A DNA stretch of 64,000 nucleotides from Vibrio sp. CAU 1672 (GTDB lineage: Bacteria > Pseudomonadota > Gammaproteobacteria > Enterobacterales > Vibrionaceae): positions 1 to 64,000 of the forward strand of contig NZ_JARHUF010000013.1 of assembly GCF_029223195.1 (NCBI RefSeq), read 5' to 3'. Shown piece after piece: positions 35,026-47,600 of the stretch (its first letter is position 1; each line of letters opens with the position of its first letter). The position numbers and the translations under genes are program-made. The notes beneath the pieces are model-generated. The model ran no database searches. It had not been told where the DNA came from and saw only the letters and a program-made list of their open reading frames with translations.

Positions 35026-35277
35026 GTGGCACTGGAGGATTCAACCGGATTAGCGTTGTTTGAAGTTGAAGTTGAAGTTGAAGTTGAAGTTGAAGTTAAG
35101 CGCTTAAATCCGACTCAACAGGCGAAATTTTTAGGCAAACATGCGCATGACCTAAGCGAAACCATTCTCGCGTTATATGACAGCGTTCAGGCCGATCTGG
35201 TGATTTTTCATGATCCTTTTAGTGCATTATTGCTGGTGTATCAGGTCACCGCTGATTCTGATTGCAAACTATTCTAA
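35026..35277 (+). CDS. Hypothetical protein with an N-terminal (Glu-Val)n repeat
   Basis: An 83-residue frame from a GTG start, with a hexanucleotide array encoding FEVEVEVEVEVEVK at residues 12-25. The remainder (KRLNPTQQAKFLGKHAHDLS and onward) looks protein-like and globular. The ribosome-binding site is not clear, and the true start could lie elsewhere. The coding repeat is in units of six, so length variation would keep the frame. No family recognised. Confidence 0.4.
   Translation: MALEDSTGLALFEVEVEVEVEVEVKRLNPTQQAKFLGKHAHDLSETILALYDSVQADLVIFHDPFSALLLVYQVTADSDCKLF
35062..35097. repeat. Tandem 6-bp repeat (GAAGTT)x6, in-frame in a short ORF
   Basis: Six perfect copies of gaagtt. In the ORF frame it encodes an alternating Glu-Val strand-forming segment. 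Copy-number changes would alter protein length by two residues per unit without a frameshift. Confidence 0.95.
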
Positions 35278-35302
35278 TGATACGTCCCTGGTATAAACTA
35301 GC

Positions 35303-35366
35303 TGTCAGTGCAGGCAAACAGACTCTTTCACCAGTTTAGTTTGGTAGCATTACCGGGGCACTGACA
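35303..35366. repeat. Inverted repeat with 46-base loop
   Basis: tgtcagtgc (35303-35311) is matched by gcactgaca (35358-35366); the pairing continues as ctagc/gctag beyond a 3-base bulge. It lies between the Glu-Val ORF and the convergent deacetylase pseudogene and may be a terminator stem without T-run or a remnant of a small mobile element. Confidence 0.4.
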
Positions 35367-35457
35367 ATTGCTAGCTTTGAAGGCTTAAACTTGAACAACT
35401 ACTCAGCAATCAGGGCAGTCTCCAGCGAATACGTTTAAGTTTTGGCGGGGGCTGGCT

Positions 35458-36095
35458 TTAGTGTACGAAAGTAGGGCGTGTCCAGTCGCCGAATGTGTTT
35501 GCGGCGTTTTGGTCAATCTGATCGACGCCGACACAATGATAATTACGCTCTTTTGCGGCAGTTAAAATTTTGTCCATCGCAATGAGCGTTCTTTCTCTGG
35601 TTGGTTTCCCGCGACCATCATGAAACAAGATAACAGCGTTATCTCTAAAAGCACCTATCCCTCTTTTTGTTATCTCTTCAACGGTGTTTATGCTTTCGTC
35701 GAAGTCATATGAACAGCCATTCCAATATACGGATATTAAACCACGGCGAGATAGTTCAGCCTGTTGCTCATCGGTAACTTCCCCGTATGGAGGTCGATAG
35801 TACTTGATCTTATCTCCTATGGTTTTTTCAATAATGCTAATTGTAGCGTCAACTTGCTTATGAATTCCTCCATGGTGAGCAACGGTGAATGCTCATGGGT
35901 GTAGTGATGACCTGCTATTATATGTCCTTCCTCATGGGCTCGCTTAATGGTTTCCGGCCGTTTGGCAACCTGGGAGCCAAGAACAAAAAATGTCGCAGTC
36001 GCGTTATGACGCTTAAGCGTGTCCAGAAGTGTGTTGGTAATCTCATCTGGCCCGTCGTCAAATGTAATAGATATTAGTTGTTTGATAGGAGCCAC
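35458..36095 (-). pseudogene. NodB-type polysaccharide deacetylase, disrupted by one frameshift
   Basis: Two adjacent frames together encode one deacetylase. The first (from a GTG at 36095) carries ISITFDDGPDE and the metal-binding segment AGHHYTHEHS. The second carries YYRPPYGEVTDEQQAEL and VILFHDGRGKPTRERT, then ends at 35458. The break is near 35856-35867, where restoring a single base would join EEF to KQVDATISIIEK. The catalytic residues are otherwise intact, so the mutation may be recent or a sequencing error. No signal peptide is visible. As it stands it yields only a 92-residue fragment. Confidence 0.85.
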
Positions 36096-36276
36096 CTTTC
36101 TGCGTTTGAAATGACGTTAAACGTATTACAGCTTAGGAATTGATTATAAAACGTTATGCACCCAGGCGGAGAGACAGGTCGACAAGTAAAGCCATTATCT
36201 GCGATGGTAACGACAAAGTTTGCCGTTCATATTGATTAACTTAATAAATTATTAAGAGGGGTTTCAACGCTGCTTG

Positions 36277-36465
36277 TTATTCACTGTATCTCAGGCCGGT
36301 GATAGTAAGACTGCAGCGTATAGCGAACTGCTCCGGGGTGATTGATAAGGAGTCCGCTGTACCAGTAGCATGCTGACTGGTGATAAGGAAGTGTTCTATC
36401 CACGCCGCGTTTTCATCATCAGTGGCACTGGATTGCTTTCGTTCCTGATCAGACAAGGTATTCAC
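36277..36465 (-). CDS. Possible small ORF overlapping the LysR gene end
   Basis: A 62-residue frame starting at a GTG that overlaps the last 17 bases of the LysR gene in another frame. It is hydrophilic and has no ribosome-binding site beyond possible coupling. It could be chance; I list it because it would be co-translated with the regulator. Confidence 0.2.
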   Translation of the reverse strand: MNTLSDQERKQSSATDDENAAWIEHFLITSQHATGTADSLSITPEQFAIRCSLTITGLRYSE

Positions 36466-37339
36466 CAGCGGTGTGATTGAGTGTATCCAGGGCGAAACGG
36501 ATCTCTTCTCTGTTTTGGCTGGTCAGGCCGAAGAACAGGCACACCCCCTGTTGGTAATTGCGCTTCGCTTCATCCAGCATCATCGCCTGCAGGGTACCGG
36601 TTTTTACCCACGGTGCAGCGAGCGCATCCGATAACGCTATCCAGCCACCGTCAGCCAGCAGTTGTGTGGCCAGGCCAATGGTACTGACTTTTTCGGTGAC
36701 ATTGGAGACACGGAAATGCCCCAGGTCACCTTCATCGGTGTGGGAAAGTTCATACTGGGTCTCGAGCCGGAGATCTTCCATTGAGACGCCGTCTTGATCT
36801 GCGAATGGGGAGGAGGGGTGAATATAAGCGCTTACGGCTAAGTTACCTATGTACAGAGAAGCAATCCGGGCTTGGGTTCTGGGGTTATTTTCAGTTGCCA
36901 TCACGGCAATGTGACACTCTCCGTTTTCAATGCATTGATAGGCGTGAGCCCGGGAGGATGGGACGCAGTCAATGTTCAAATGTGGGTACTGGCTTTTGAG
37001 CGTTCTGATTGTTTTACCGAGCCACTCTGGCGGGATTTGCTCATCATGCATCAGCACCAGCTTATCCAGCGGATCATCGAGTAAAGAAAACGCCTGCAGT
37101 TCAAAGTCTTTTGCCTGCTTACTCAGGTTGGTGGCGCGAGTGATCAACTGCTTGGCAGCGTCGGTGGGTTTGGCTTTGCGTCCTTCAATCTGAAACAGTT
37201 TAACGCCGAGTAGGTCTTCTAAAGTTACGACATGTTCTCTGATGGTGCTGCGTTCTCGGCCGGCGGCACGAGCTGCTGCACTGTAAGAACCGTGTTGATA
37301 AACAAGAGTAAAGGCGTGAATTTGTTCGATTGATATCAT
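36449..37339 (-). CDS. LysR-family transcriptional regulator
   Basis: A 296-residue protein with an N-terminal winged helix-turn-helix (EQIHAFTLVYQHGSYSAAAR, then ERSTIREHVVTLEDLLGVKL) and a LysR substrate-binding domain. It belongs to the same uncommon sub-type as the regulator at 62637-63521, sharing the TIR-x-x-V-x-x-LE helix and the KAKPT/KATPT continuation. It lies downstream of a secreted serine hydrolase on the same strand, with a terminator between them. Targets are unknown. Confidence 0.88.
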   Translation of the reverse strand: MISIEQIHAFTLVYQHGSYSAAARAAGRERSTIREHVVTLEDLLGVKLFQIEGRKAKPTDAAKQLITRATNLSKQAKDFELQAFSLLDDPLDKLVLMHDEQIPPEWLGKTIRTLKSQYPHLNIDCVPSSRAHAYQCIENGECHIAVMATENNPRTQARIASLYIGNLAVSAYIHPSSPFADQDGVSMEDLRLETQYELSHTDEGDLGHFRVSNVTEKVSTIGLATQLLADGGWIALSDALAAPWVKTGTLQAMMLDEAKRNYQQGVCLFFGLTSQNREEIRFALDTLNHTAGEYLV

Positions 37340-37413
37340 GCTTTGTATCTATTAATCAGAAGCTTAGCTGATAAAGATACACTTTTAGCGCTTACTTGTC
37401 TGCCTGGTGGGGT

Positions 37414-37440
37414 AAAAAAGCCCTGATTTAATCAGGGCTT
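37414..37440 (-). terminator. Rho-independent terminator of the serine hydrolase gene
   Basis: On the minus strand, a 10-bp stem (aagccctgat/atcagggctt) with a 3-base loop is followed by a T-run (complement of 37414-37419). It lies about 22 bases past the hydrolase stop. Confidence 0.85.
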
Positions 37441-37461
37441 GTGATTTATGCCGGGTGGTGA

Positions 37462-38835
37462 CTATTTTGCGTTATCCAGCAGTTCGGCGACTTTTCTGAA
37501 ATAGGCCGGTGCTTTGACTTCACCGTAAGGGGCGATGTATGGTGTGGCTGAGAAGTACACCGCTGCGAAGTCGCGCTCAGGATCGACATAGATACCTTGT
37601 CCGCTGTTACCGTGTTTGTACATCGCACCATCTTCAAAGAAGAAGTCAAACTGGTAAGCGCCTTTTACCGGTTTCTCTGCAAACAGGCCGATGGCTTGCT
37701 TTTCCTTATGCCCGCCAACAAAGGCTTCTACCTTACCGGCAGTGCGGATCTGCTCAAGCAGCGCGGGGGTAACCACTTGTTCGTGGGCGACTTTGTCCCA
37801 GCTTGGCGTATACAGGGTAGCGTACTTGGCAAAGTCTTCCAGCGTTGAAGATATGATCGCCAGGTTAAGTGGTGTGCCATCCGGTGTCAGGTGCACCATC
37901 AGCGGCATACGCGCGCCCAGTTTACCCCAGATACGCTCCTCGACAACGTCTGTCCAGCGCTTGTTGGTGGCGTTTTGGATCACCTGGCCCAGTACATGGG
38001 TGTTTAGCGAAGAGTAACGGAAGCGATCGCCCGGCTGTTCGTTTTTAAGCGGCTGGACATCTTTCAGCACATCACGCCAGGTTTCACCCTCAGTACAGCG
38101 CTCAGTTGTGCCCAGTGCCGAGCTGATAAAGCGTACGAATACGCCGTCCGGATCAAGGATTGAGCTGTTGTTTTCTTCGTGATCCAAACCAGTTGTGTGG
38201 TTAACCAGATCAAGTACCGTCACTTTGTCCCATGCTGTACCTTTCAGCTCCGGCACGTATTTGGTTGACGAGGCATTGAGGTCAAGTATGCCTTCTTCAG
38301 CCAGCATCGCCGTGACAAGGCCGGTGATGGTTTTCGATGACGACATCCAGACATGGGTATCGGTTGGCTTCATACCCGGGTAGGCTTGATAAACCACTTT
38401 ACCTTTGTGGATCATCATTACCCCCTGGTGACGGAACGTCGGATGAACGAAGTAGTCGTCCATTTTCAGCTCACCTTCACTGTCGGTGTTCACTACGATG
38501 TTGCCGATCTCACTGTTGAGGTTGCGCTCCAGAACCATTTGCTCATTGGCGGGGTTAACCATGTCGGTGCGCATGAATGTGCTCCAGTTGGTCAGGTAGT
38601 AAAGCGTATGGTCGCCGCCCATCTGAGCGTGGAAGCTTTCAAAGCTGTCGTAAGCGGCCTGGACAAAATCCAGATCAAATGGTTGTTTCGCCGCGCTGAC
38701 CGGCAGCGTCACGCTGGCTCCCGGTTCGCTGAGGTATTTTGCCAATGGGTGATCAGCCGGTACATTTGCGTGTGCAGACAACGCTGCGGCAGAAGTCAGC
38801 GCTAAGGTAAGGGTTTTTAGTGCGAATTTTTTCAT
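37462..38835 (-). CDS. Secreted class C beta-lactamase-related serine hydrolase
   Basis: A 457-residue exported protein. The ATG reading down from 38835 is chosen because MKKFALKTLTLALTSAAALS is a clean signal peptide and gggg precedes it; 37 further residues upstream look non-coding. The penicillin-binding fold motifs are HVWMSSSKTITG (Ser-x-x-Lys nucleophile), FRYSSLNTHVLG (Tyr-Ser-x-x-Asn variant) and KHGNSGQG in place of the KTG strand. Members act as esterases, D-aminopeptidases or 6-aminohexanoate-dimer-like hydrolases; true beta-lactamase activity is unlikely. Confidence 0.85.
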   Translation of the reverse strand: MKKFALKTLTLALTSAAALSAHANVPADHPLAKYLSEPGASVTLPVSAAKQPFDLDFVQAAYDSFESFHAQMGGDHTLYYLTNWSTFMRTDMVNPANEQMVLERNLNSEIGNIVVNTDSEGELKMDDYFVHPTFRHQGVMMIHKGKVVYQAYPGMKPTDTHVWMSSSKTITGLVTAMLAEEGILDLNASSTKYVPELKGTAWDKVTVLDLVNHTTGLDHEENNSSILDPDGVFVRFISSALGTTERCTEGETWRDVLKDVQPLKNEQPGDRFRYSSLNTHVLGQVIQNATNKRWTDVVEERIWGKLGARMPLMVHLTPDGTPLNLAIISSTLEDFAKYATLYTPSWDKVAHEQVVTPALLEQIRTAGKVEAFVGGHKEKQAIGLFAEKPVKGAYQFDFFFEDGAMYKHGNSGQGIYVDPERDFAAVYFSATPYIAPYGEVKAPAYFRKVAELLDNAK

Positions 38836-38960
38836 GTTTTTCCCCAAAGGTAGAAACGTTACAGGAACAGGATTGTTTTGATTCGTTGCCATTTTATCCG
38901 AATCAACCATGCATAAAATTACATTATGTAGGGGAACGTGCCCCATAACTCATGGTCAGA

Positions 38961-38984
38961 AAAAAAGAGCCCTGCTAGGGCTCT
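38961..38984 (-). terminator. Rho-independent terminator after fadA
   Basis: On the minus strand, an 8-bp stem (agagccct/agggctct) with a 3-base loop is followed by a T-run. It lies about 30 bases after the thiolase stop. Confidence 0.85.
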
Positions 38985-39012
38985 GTATCGGTAGGTTTAT
39001 TTTCAATGGCGC

Positions 39013-42347
<3,335 letters not shown>

Positions 42348-42361
42348 ATTCAGTGTTCCTC

Positions 42362-43669
42362 TTACTTTGCCAGACCAAGCTGAGTTGCTTCTGTTAACAG
42401 TGCATCTCTAAATTGTGGGTGGGCGATATTGATCAGTGCCTTGACCCGTTGTGAAGTCGTCAGGCCGCGCAGGTCTGCCGCGCCGTATTCGGTCACAATC
42501 ACCTGGGTGTCATTACGTGGTGTGGTGATTGGGGTGCCGGTTGGCAGTGCGATACGGATATTCGATTCCAGGCCTTCTTTACCGTCACGGGTTGATGACA
42601 GCCCCAGAATGCTTACACCACCTTTAGACATGCCAGCGGCGCGCACGAAGTCTAACTGGCCGCCGGAACCGGAAATTTGCGAGAAACCCACGCCTTCTGA
42701 TGCGACTTGCCCCACCACATCGACCATTACACAGGTGTTGATTGAAACGAAGTTGTCGTTTTTGGCGACTTCATAGGCATCGACGACATCGGCCATGCCG
42801 CCCATTTCGATCGCTTCATTGTTGTGCAGGAAGTCCATCACTTCTTGCGGGCCGGCGGCAAAGGCTGCCACGATCTTGTTTGGTTTGTGGTTCTTGAGTT
42901 TGCCGCTCACCGCACCGGCTTTACACATTTCCATCAGCGATTCGGTGAACATTTCGGTATGGATACCGAGGTCTTTGCGGTCACGCAGCGCCATCCCCAT
43001 TGCGTTAGAGATGGTGCCGATGCCGATTTGTACTGTCATGCCATCTTTAATATACGGGCTGACATGCTGGGCAATTTGCTGCTCCAGTTCGCTCGGCTCA
43101 CCCGCTTTCGGCGTTGCAATGCTGTGGTGGCCTTCAACCAGGAAATCGGCGTAATCGACATGGATAATATTGTCGTGGTTGCCAATAAAAGGTTGTTGTT
43201 CGTTGACGACAAAGATGACTTTTTGCGCGTATTTCAGTGCTTCTTTACTGCCGACACCGCCACAGGCGCCCAAGCTGACGTAGCCGTCTTCATTTGGTGG
43301 CGTGACTTCAATGATGACCGTGTTCGGCTTCAGAGTGGCGAAAATCTGCTTAAAGTTGGAGAAGTGGAAGTTCATGATCTCGATATTACCGCCATGCTGG
43401 CATTTACGCTCAAGCGGGCCCATGAACAGGCTGACGTGTTTGAAATTCTGCTTGTATTGTGGTTTGAGGAACTCAAATGGGTAGGTCATTAAACCGGTGT
43501 ATAGCTCACAGCCGTGGAAGTGGGTCAGGTGCTTGTCCAGTTCTTTAAGAAAGACTACAGGCATAGACAGCAGGCCGCCGGCCCAGATTTTGTCGCCAGA
43601 TTCAATTTTGCCCACAGCCGACTCAAGTGAGATGATTTTGTCAGCGAATTGGTTTTTCCAGTCAGTCAT
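42362..43669 (-). CDS. Acetyl-CoA hydrolase/transferase family protein
   Basis: About 435 residues, related to 4-hydroxybutyrate CoA-transferases and acetyl-CoA hydrolases. The ATG at 43669 starts MTDWKNQFADKIISLESAV; an ATG eight codons earlier is also in frame. Family motifs: QIGIGTISNAMGMAL, HTEMFTESLMEMCKAG, where a catalytic Glu is expected, and QISGSGGQLDFVRAA. It probably moves CoA from acetyl-CoA or another acyl-CoA to a free organic acid. It is first in the operon with fadB and fadA and is divergent from the AraC gene. Confidence 0.88.
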   Translation of the reverse strand: MTDWKNQFADKIISLESAVGKIESGDKIWAGGLLSMPVVFLKELDKHLTHFHGCELYTGLMTYPFEFLKPQYKQNFKHVSLFMGPLERKCQHGGNIEIMNFHFSNFKQIFATLKPNTVIIEVTPPNEDGYVSLGACGGVGSKEALKYAQKVIFVVNEQQPFIGNHDNIIHVDYADFLVEGHHSIATPKAGEPSELEQQIAQHVSPYIKDGMTVQIGIGTISNAMGMALRDRKDLGIHTEMFTESLMEMCKAGAVSGKLKNHKPNKIVAAFAAGPQEVMDFLHNNEAIEMGGMADVVDAYEVAKNDNFVSINTCVMVDVVGQVASEGVGFSQISGSGGQLDFVRAAGMSKGGVSILGLSSTRDGKEGLESNIRIALPTGTPITTPRNDTQVIVTEYGAADLRGLTTSQRVKALINIAHPQFRDALLTEATQLGLAK

Positions 43670-43903
43670 AGTGACGCTCTCAATATTTTGCATTTTGGGT
43701 TGTAAGATATGCCATCATCGACCTTGATGTATGAAGCAAATCCGCGTCCAAAGCTTTTAATGTAGGGGAGAATGTCCGTTTCACAGCCTACAGCTTACTC
43801 TGTTGACTGAGGTCAATATTTGGCATTTTGAGACAGTTAATATGCAAGGTAAGACAGGGTTTGGCTTTGTGGCTAACGTCACAAAATTGGAGCGAATGGT
43901 GAT

Positions 43904-44914
43904 ATGAAGCATACCAAGGTGACGTTTGAAGACGCGCTTTCGGTGCACCCGGGGTGGCTGAAGTTAATGCAACCGGAAAGCAGCGATTTGCCTTCCATTA
44001 AGGTGAATGAGAGTGGCCGGTTGCATGTGCATGACTTGCGTAATGTGCTTTATCAGGCTTATGAAGCAGAGCGCTCGCCCTTATTGCTGACCCGCATGGC
44101 TCAGCGGGTCGGACCGCTGACCTTTGGTGGCTTCTCTACTGCCTTATGGACAGCCGACAACCTTGATGGCATGTTTCGCGTGCTGGAAAAGTTTGTGATG
44201 GTGATGAGCGCCCCGGTTCGGGTTAAATACAAACTCGACCGGCAGGGTAATGCCGAGTTGTGGGTGCTTGATACCGAATCACTGGGTAAAGAATCGAAAG
44301 TCAGTTTTCTCGGCATCACCCTGTTTGTTGCCACCATCATTCATATTATCCAAAGTGTTTTACCCAGAAGTGGGGTGTCACTAGAGGTTTGCCTGCCTGA
44401 GCACCGTTACTCGCCTGAGGATAATGCTAACCTGGAGGCCGCAACCCAGTGCCGGATCAGAGAGGGTTCCCCGATCAGAAAGCTGGTTACTCCTAAACGT
44501 TTTTTATATGAGCCGTTTGCTGAGCGGGATAAAGCGCTGCACTTTAGCTGTGTGAACCTATTGCGTGAAGAGGCTGAACGGCTAAAGAAAGATGATCTTA
44601 TTCTGCAGATTTACCAGTTTCTTAATCAGCACCATCAGCTGGGCGACATTAGCGGGGAATCTGTCGCCGCTGCGTTGAACATGAATATCCGCACCCTTAA
44701 TCGCCACTTGGCGTTGCAAAACACCAGTTATCGCGGCGTGGTGGAGAAATACAAACTGGAAAAAGCCCTTCATCTGCTCGAAGCAGGCCGGGTTAATATG
44801 ACCGAAATCGCCTATCAGCTGGGCTTTTCGGATCTGAGTACTTTTTCACGCGCGTTTAAGCGCTGGACCGGCAGTTCGCCTTTATCCATAAGACAATCAG
44901 CGGAAAACACCTGA
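43904..44914 (+). CDS. AraC-family transcriptional regulator
   Basis: A 336-residue protein with an N-terminal arabinose-binding-like domain (Arabinose_bd type; LGITLFVATIIHIIQSVLP) and a C-terminal double helix-turn-helix. The DNA-binding part includes ISGESVAAALNMNIRTLNRH and MTEIAYQLGFSDLSTFSRA. This is the OruR/ligand-binding subgroup. Divergence from the CoA-transferase-fadBA operon, and position upstream of the enoate reductase gene, make it the likely activator of both. Confidence 0.9.
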   Translation: MKHTKVTFEDALSVHPGWLKLMQPESSDLPSIKVNESGRLHVHDLRNVLYQAYEAERSPLLLTRMAQRVGPLTFGGFSTALWTADNLDGMFRVLEKFVMVMSAPVRVKYKLDRQGNAELWVLDTESLGKESKVSFLGITLFVATIIHIIQSVLPRSGVSLEVCLPEHRYSPEDNANLEAATQCRIREGSPIRKLVTPKRFLYEPFAERDKALHFSCVNLLREEAERLKKDDLILQIYQFLNQHHQLGDISGESVAAALNMNIRTLNRHLALQNTSYRGVVEKYKLEKALHLLEAGRVNMTEIAYQLGFSDLSTFSRAFKRWTGSSPLSIRQSAENT

Positions 44915-45068
44915 AGTAAGATATGATTTGGGTCAAACTTGCTGGTGATGTCTGTTAGTGCTAATAGGATGTCCTAAAATGCCAAGTAATAGCGGTAAGC
45001 AATTGGTTTAATGCCCACAGATTTTGTCACTGGATGAATCCGGTGCATACCAATATGTGGAGTGTTAA

Positions 45069-47090
45069 ATGTTGAAACAACAGCACGAGGTGCTTTTTGA
45101 ACCGATGAAGATCGGTTCATTAAAGCTGAAAAACCGTTACTCAATGGCCCCGATGGGCACATTGGGCTGCGTGGATAACGATGGTGCTTACAACCAGCGT
45201 GGCGTGGAATATTATGTTGCCCGCGCGCGCGGTGGCGTGGGGCTGATCATTACCGGCGTACAGATGGTTGAGAATGAACTGGAACAGTTCCCGATGCCAT
45301 CTTTGCCTTGCCCGACCAATCACACGACGGCGTATATTCGCAGTGCCAAAGAGATGACTGAGAGGGTTCATACCTATGGTGCAAAAATCTTTGCCCAGCT
45401 GACCGCAGGCTGGGGACGTTCGTGTATTCCCGGCTTTACTCCGGAAGATAAATCAATTGCGCCATCTGATGCGCCTAACCGTTTTGACCCGTCGATTCAG
45501 CACCGCGAGCTGACAACCGATGAAGTCAAATATTTTATCGGCAAGTTTATTGAGTCTGCGGCAATTGCGCAGAAAGCCGGTTTTGATGGGGTTGAAATCC
45601 ATGCGGTGCATGAAGGTTACCTGCTCGATCAGTTTACCATGGAGTTCTTTAACCAGCGCACTGACCAATATGGCGGCAGCTTTGAGAACCGTTACCGTTT
45701 TGCGGTAGAAATTGTTCAGGGGATCAAAGCTATTTGTGGCCAGGATTTCCCGGTTTCACTGCGTTACTCAGTGAAAGGTAACATGAAAGGCTTTGGCCAG
45801 GGGATCTTACCTGGTGAAATCGCCGAGGAAGTCGGCCGGGATATGGAAGAGGGGCTTAAAGCGGCGAAGTATCTACAGGATGCCGGCTATGACGCGCTGA
45901 ACGTGGATGCCGGTACCTATGATTCATGGTACTGGAACCATCCGCCTAACTATTTTGAGCCGGGAATGTACAAGCCGTACTGTAAGGCGGTGTCGGAAGT
46001 GGTCGACATTCCGGTACTGATGGCCGGTCGTATGGAAAACCCTGATCTGGCGGCCCACGCAGTGAGCGAAGGCATTTCGGACGGGATTTCCCTGGGCCGT
46101 CCTCTGCTTGCCGATCCGGACGTGGTGAACAAAATCCGCCGCGGACGCTTTGAAGAAGTAAGACCTTGCTTATCGTGTCACCTGGGCTGCCTTGGCCGCA
46201 TGGCCGAAGTGGGTAACCTGTCGTGTGCCGTGAACCCAAGCTGTGGCCGTGAAGAAGAGTTTCGCTTGCAGCCGACCCACCGTTCGCAGAAAGTGGTGGT
46301 AGTGGGCGGCGGTGTCGCCGGTATGGAAGCGGCGCGAATTGCTGCTGAACGCGGACATAAAGTAGTACTTCTGGAGAAGTCGTCTCAGTTGGGCGGTAAC
46401 GTTATTCCGGGCTGCCAGCCTCCATTTAAACATGACGACAAACTGCTGATTGAATGGTTTGCCGGTGAAATGCAGCGTAAGAATGTTGAGGTGCGCTTCA
46501 ATACCAGCGCGGATAAAGTAACCATTGAGGCGGAAAAACCTGACAGCGTGATTTTTGCGACAGGCTCCCGTCCGGTGAAACCGGGGTGGCTGAACGGCCA
46601 GGATAAACCGCACGTGATAATCGCGGAAGATATGCTGATGAACCCGGAGAAAATTACCGGTGACAAAGTCACGGTTGTGGGTGGCGGTCTGGTTGGCGCG
46701 GAAGCGGCGCTGTGGATGGCACAGCAAGGCAAAGCGGTCACGTTGATTGAAGCAAGTGATGATATTATTGGTGGTCCACATGGTACCTGTTTTGCCAACT
46801 ACCAGATGTTAAAAGAGCTGTTGGTCAAAGAGCAGGTGACGGTAATGATCTCGACGTTGTTGCAAACCATCACCAATACTGCTGTTGTCGTCAAGCACGA
46901 GCAGCGTGACATGGAAATTCTTTCTGACCATGTTGTTCTCGCCCTGGGCTATCAGGCAGACGATCACCTGCACGAAGCACTGGCTAATCAGCTTGATGTC
47001 GAGAATGTGTTTAACATCGGTGACAGCCAGAAAGCGCGGACTATCATGACTGCCATCTGGGACGGGTTCGAAGTCGCCCGTACGCTGTAA
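45069..47090 (+). CDS. FMN/FAD/4Fe-4S enoate reductase, 2,4-dienoyl-CoA reductase-like
   Basis: A 673-residue enzyme with an N-terminal old-yellow-enzyme TIM barrel (LFEPMKIGSLKLKNRYSMAP), a 4Fe-4S motif CLSCHLGCLGRM followed by a fourth Cys (LSCAVNP), and C-terminal FAD and NAD(P)-binding domains (VVVVGGGVAGMEAARIAA; VTVVGGGLVGAEAALWMA). The plan is that of FadH, BaiCD and trimethylamine dehydrogenase. It is not diagnostic of one substrate. Together with the fadBA/CoA-transferase operon it could reduce an unsaturated acyl-CoA before beta-oxidation. Confidence 0.9.
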   Translation: MLKQQHEVLFEPMKIGSLKLKNRYSMAPMGTLGCVDNDGAYNQRGVEYYVARARGGVGLIITGVQMVENELEQFPMPSLPCPTNHTTAYIRSAKEMTERVHTYGAKIFAQLTAGWGRSCIPGFTPEDKSIAPSDAPNRFDPSIQHRELTTDEVKYFIGKFIESAAIAQKAGFDGVEIHAVHEGYLLDQFTMEFFNQRTDQYGGSFENRYRFAVEIVQGIKAICGQDFPVSLRYSVKGNMKGFGQGILPGEIAEEVGRDMEEGLKAAKYLQDAGYDALNVDAGTYDSWYWNHPPNYFEPGMYKPYCKAVSEVVDIPVLMAGRMENPDLAAHAVSEGISDGISLGRPLLADPDVVNKIRRGRFEEVRPCLSCHLGCLGRMAEVGNLSCAVNPSCGREEEFRLQPTHRSQKVVVVGGGVAGMEAARIAAERGHKVVLLEKSSQLGGNVIPGCQPPFKHDDKLLIEWFAGEMQRKNVEVRFNTSADKVTIEAEKPDSVIFATGSRPVKPGWLNGQDKPHVIIAEDMLMNPEKITGDKVTVVGGGLVGAEAALWMAQQGKAVTLIEASDDIIGGPHGTCFANYQMLKELLVKEQVTVMISTLLQTITNTAVVVKHEQRDMEILSDHVVLALGYQADDHLHEALANQLDVENVFNIGDSQKARTIMTAIWDGFEVARTL

Positions 47091-47101
47091 TTATGCGTTA
47101 T

Positions 47102-47126
47102 ACCAAACAGGGACGTTTGGTTTTTC
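47102..47126 (+). terminator. Terminator after the enoate reductase gene
   Basis: A 7-bp stem (accaaac/gtttggt) with a 6-base loop is followed by TTTTC, 11 bases after the stop codon. Confidence 0.6.
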
Positions 47127-47274
47127 TCTTGCATTTGCCTGCCTGGTTTTTGTGTCAATCACGTCTTGCCCCATCGTGCGGTCTACAATACGATTTTTCC
47201 TGCATAATTTTCTGAACACCGACTTATCCAGAACGGTGTAAACCAGCCCATCGTTGCCAACAGGCTGATCACCA

Positions 47275-47598
47275 TCAGTCAATCGATGCGAGGTATTTGG
47301 CAATCAGTTTGATCTCCTCATCACTGTAATGCGCCATAGCCACCTCCATCGGCACAAACAAGCCATTTTTTCGCTGTTTCAGTTTGTAGTCTTTCATCTG
47401 GTTGAACAGGTACATTTCGCTTTGGCTGCCAATTTTGGGGTACATCGGCATTACCGGTTGGTTACCGTTTTCGCCATGGCAGGTGCCACATCCTCCTTTG
47501 CCGGGAGAGAGATACAATTGTTTGCCCTGCGCGAAATCATCCACTGCCAGTACGGGCAGAGAAAGCATTGCTGCTAACAGAGTAAGTGCCGCTTTCAT
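47275..47598 (-). CDS. Small periplasmic cytochrome c (class I, monohaem)
   Basis: A 107-residue protein with a signal peptide (MKAALTLLAAMLSLPVLA) and one haem-binding motif CGTCH after GKGG. The likely Met ligand is in LFVPMEVAMAHYSDEE. It resembles c553/c5-type electron carriers. It follows the TlpA-like gene by 2 bases on the minus strand and is intact, unlike the genes upstream in the same operon. Confidence 0.88.
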   Translation of the reverse strand: MKAALTLLAAMLSLPVLAVDDFAQGKQLYLSPGKGGCGTCHGENGNQPVMPMYPKIGSQSEMYLFNQMKDYKLKQRKNGLFVPMEVAMAHYSDEEIKLIAKYLASID

Positions 47599-47600
47599 GG

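Noticed and set aside
34854-35063. 69-residue plus-strand ORF upstream of the Glu-Val repeat ORF
   Set aside because: No ribosome-binding site, and it overlaps the better candidate at 35026 in another frame.
37462-38835. True beta-lactamase (AmpC)
   Set aside because: The SxxK motif is present, but the KTG box is replaced by HGNSG and the Tyr motif is spaced differently, so a general serine hydrolase is the safer call.
47091-47303. 70-residue minus-strand ORF next to the cytochrome c gene
   Set aside because: It overlaps a probable terminator and the cytochrome c coding end, and has no start signal. It could be a remnant but cannot be supported.
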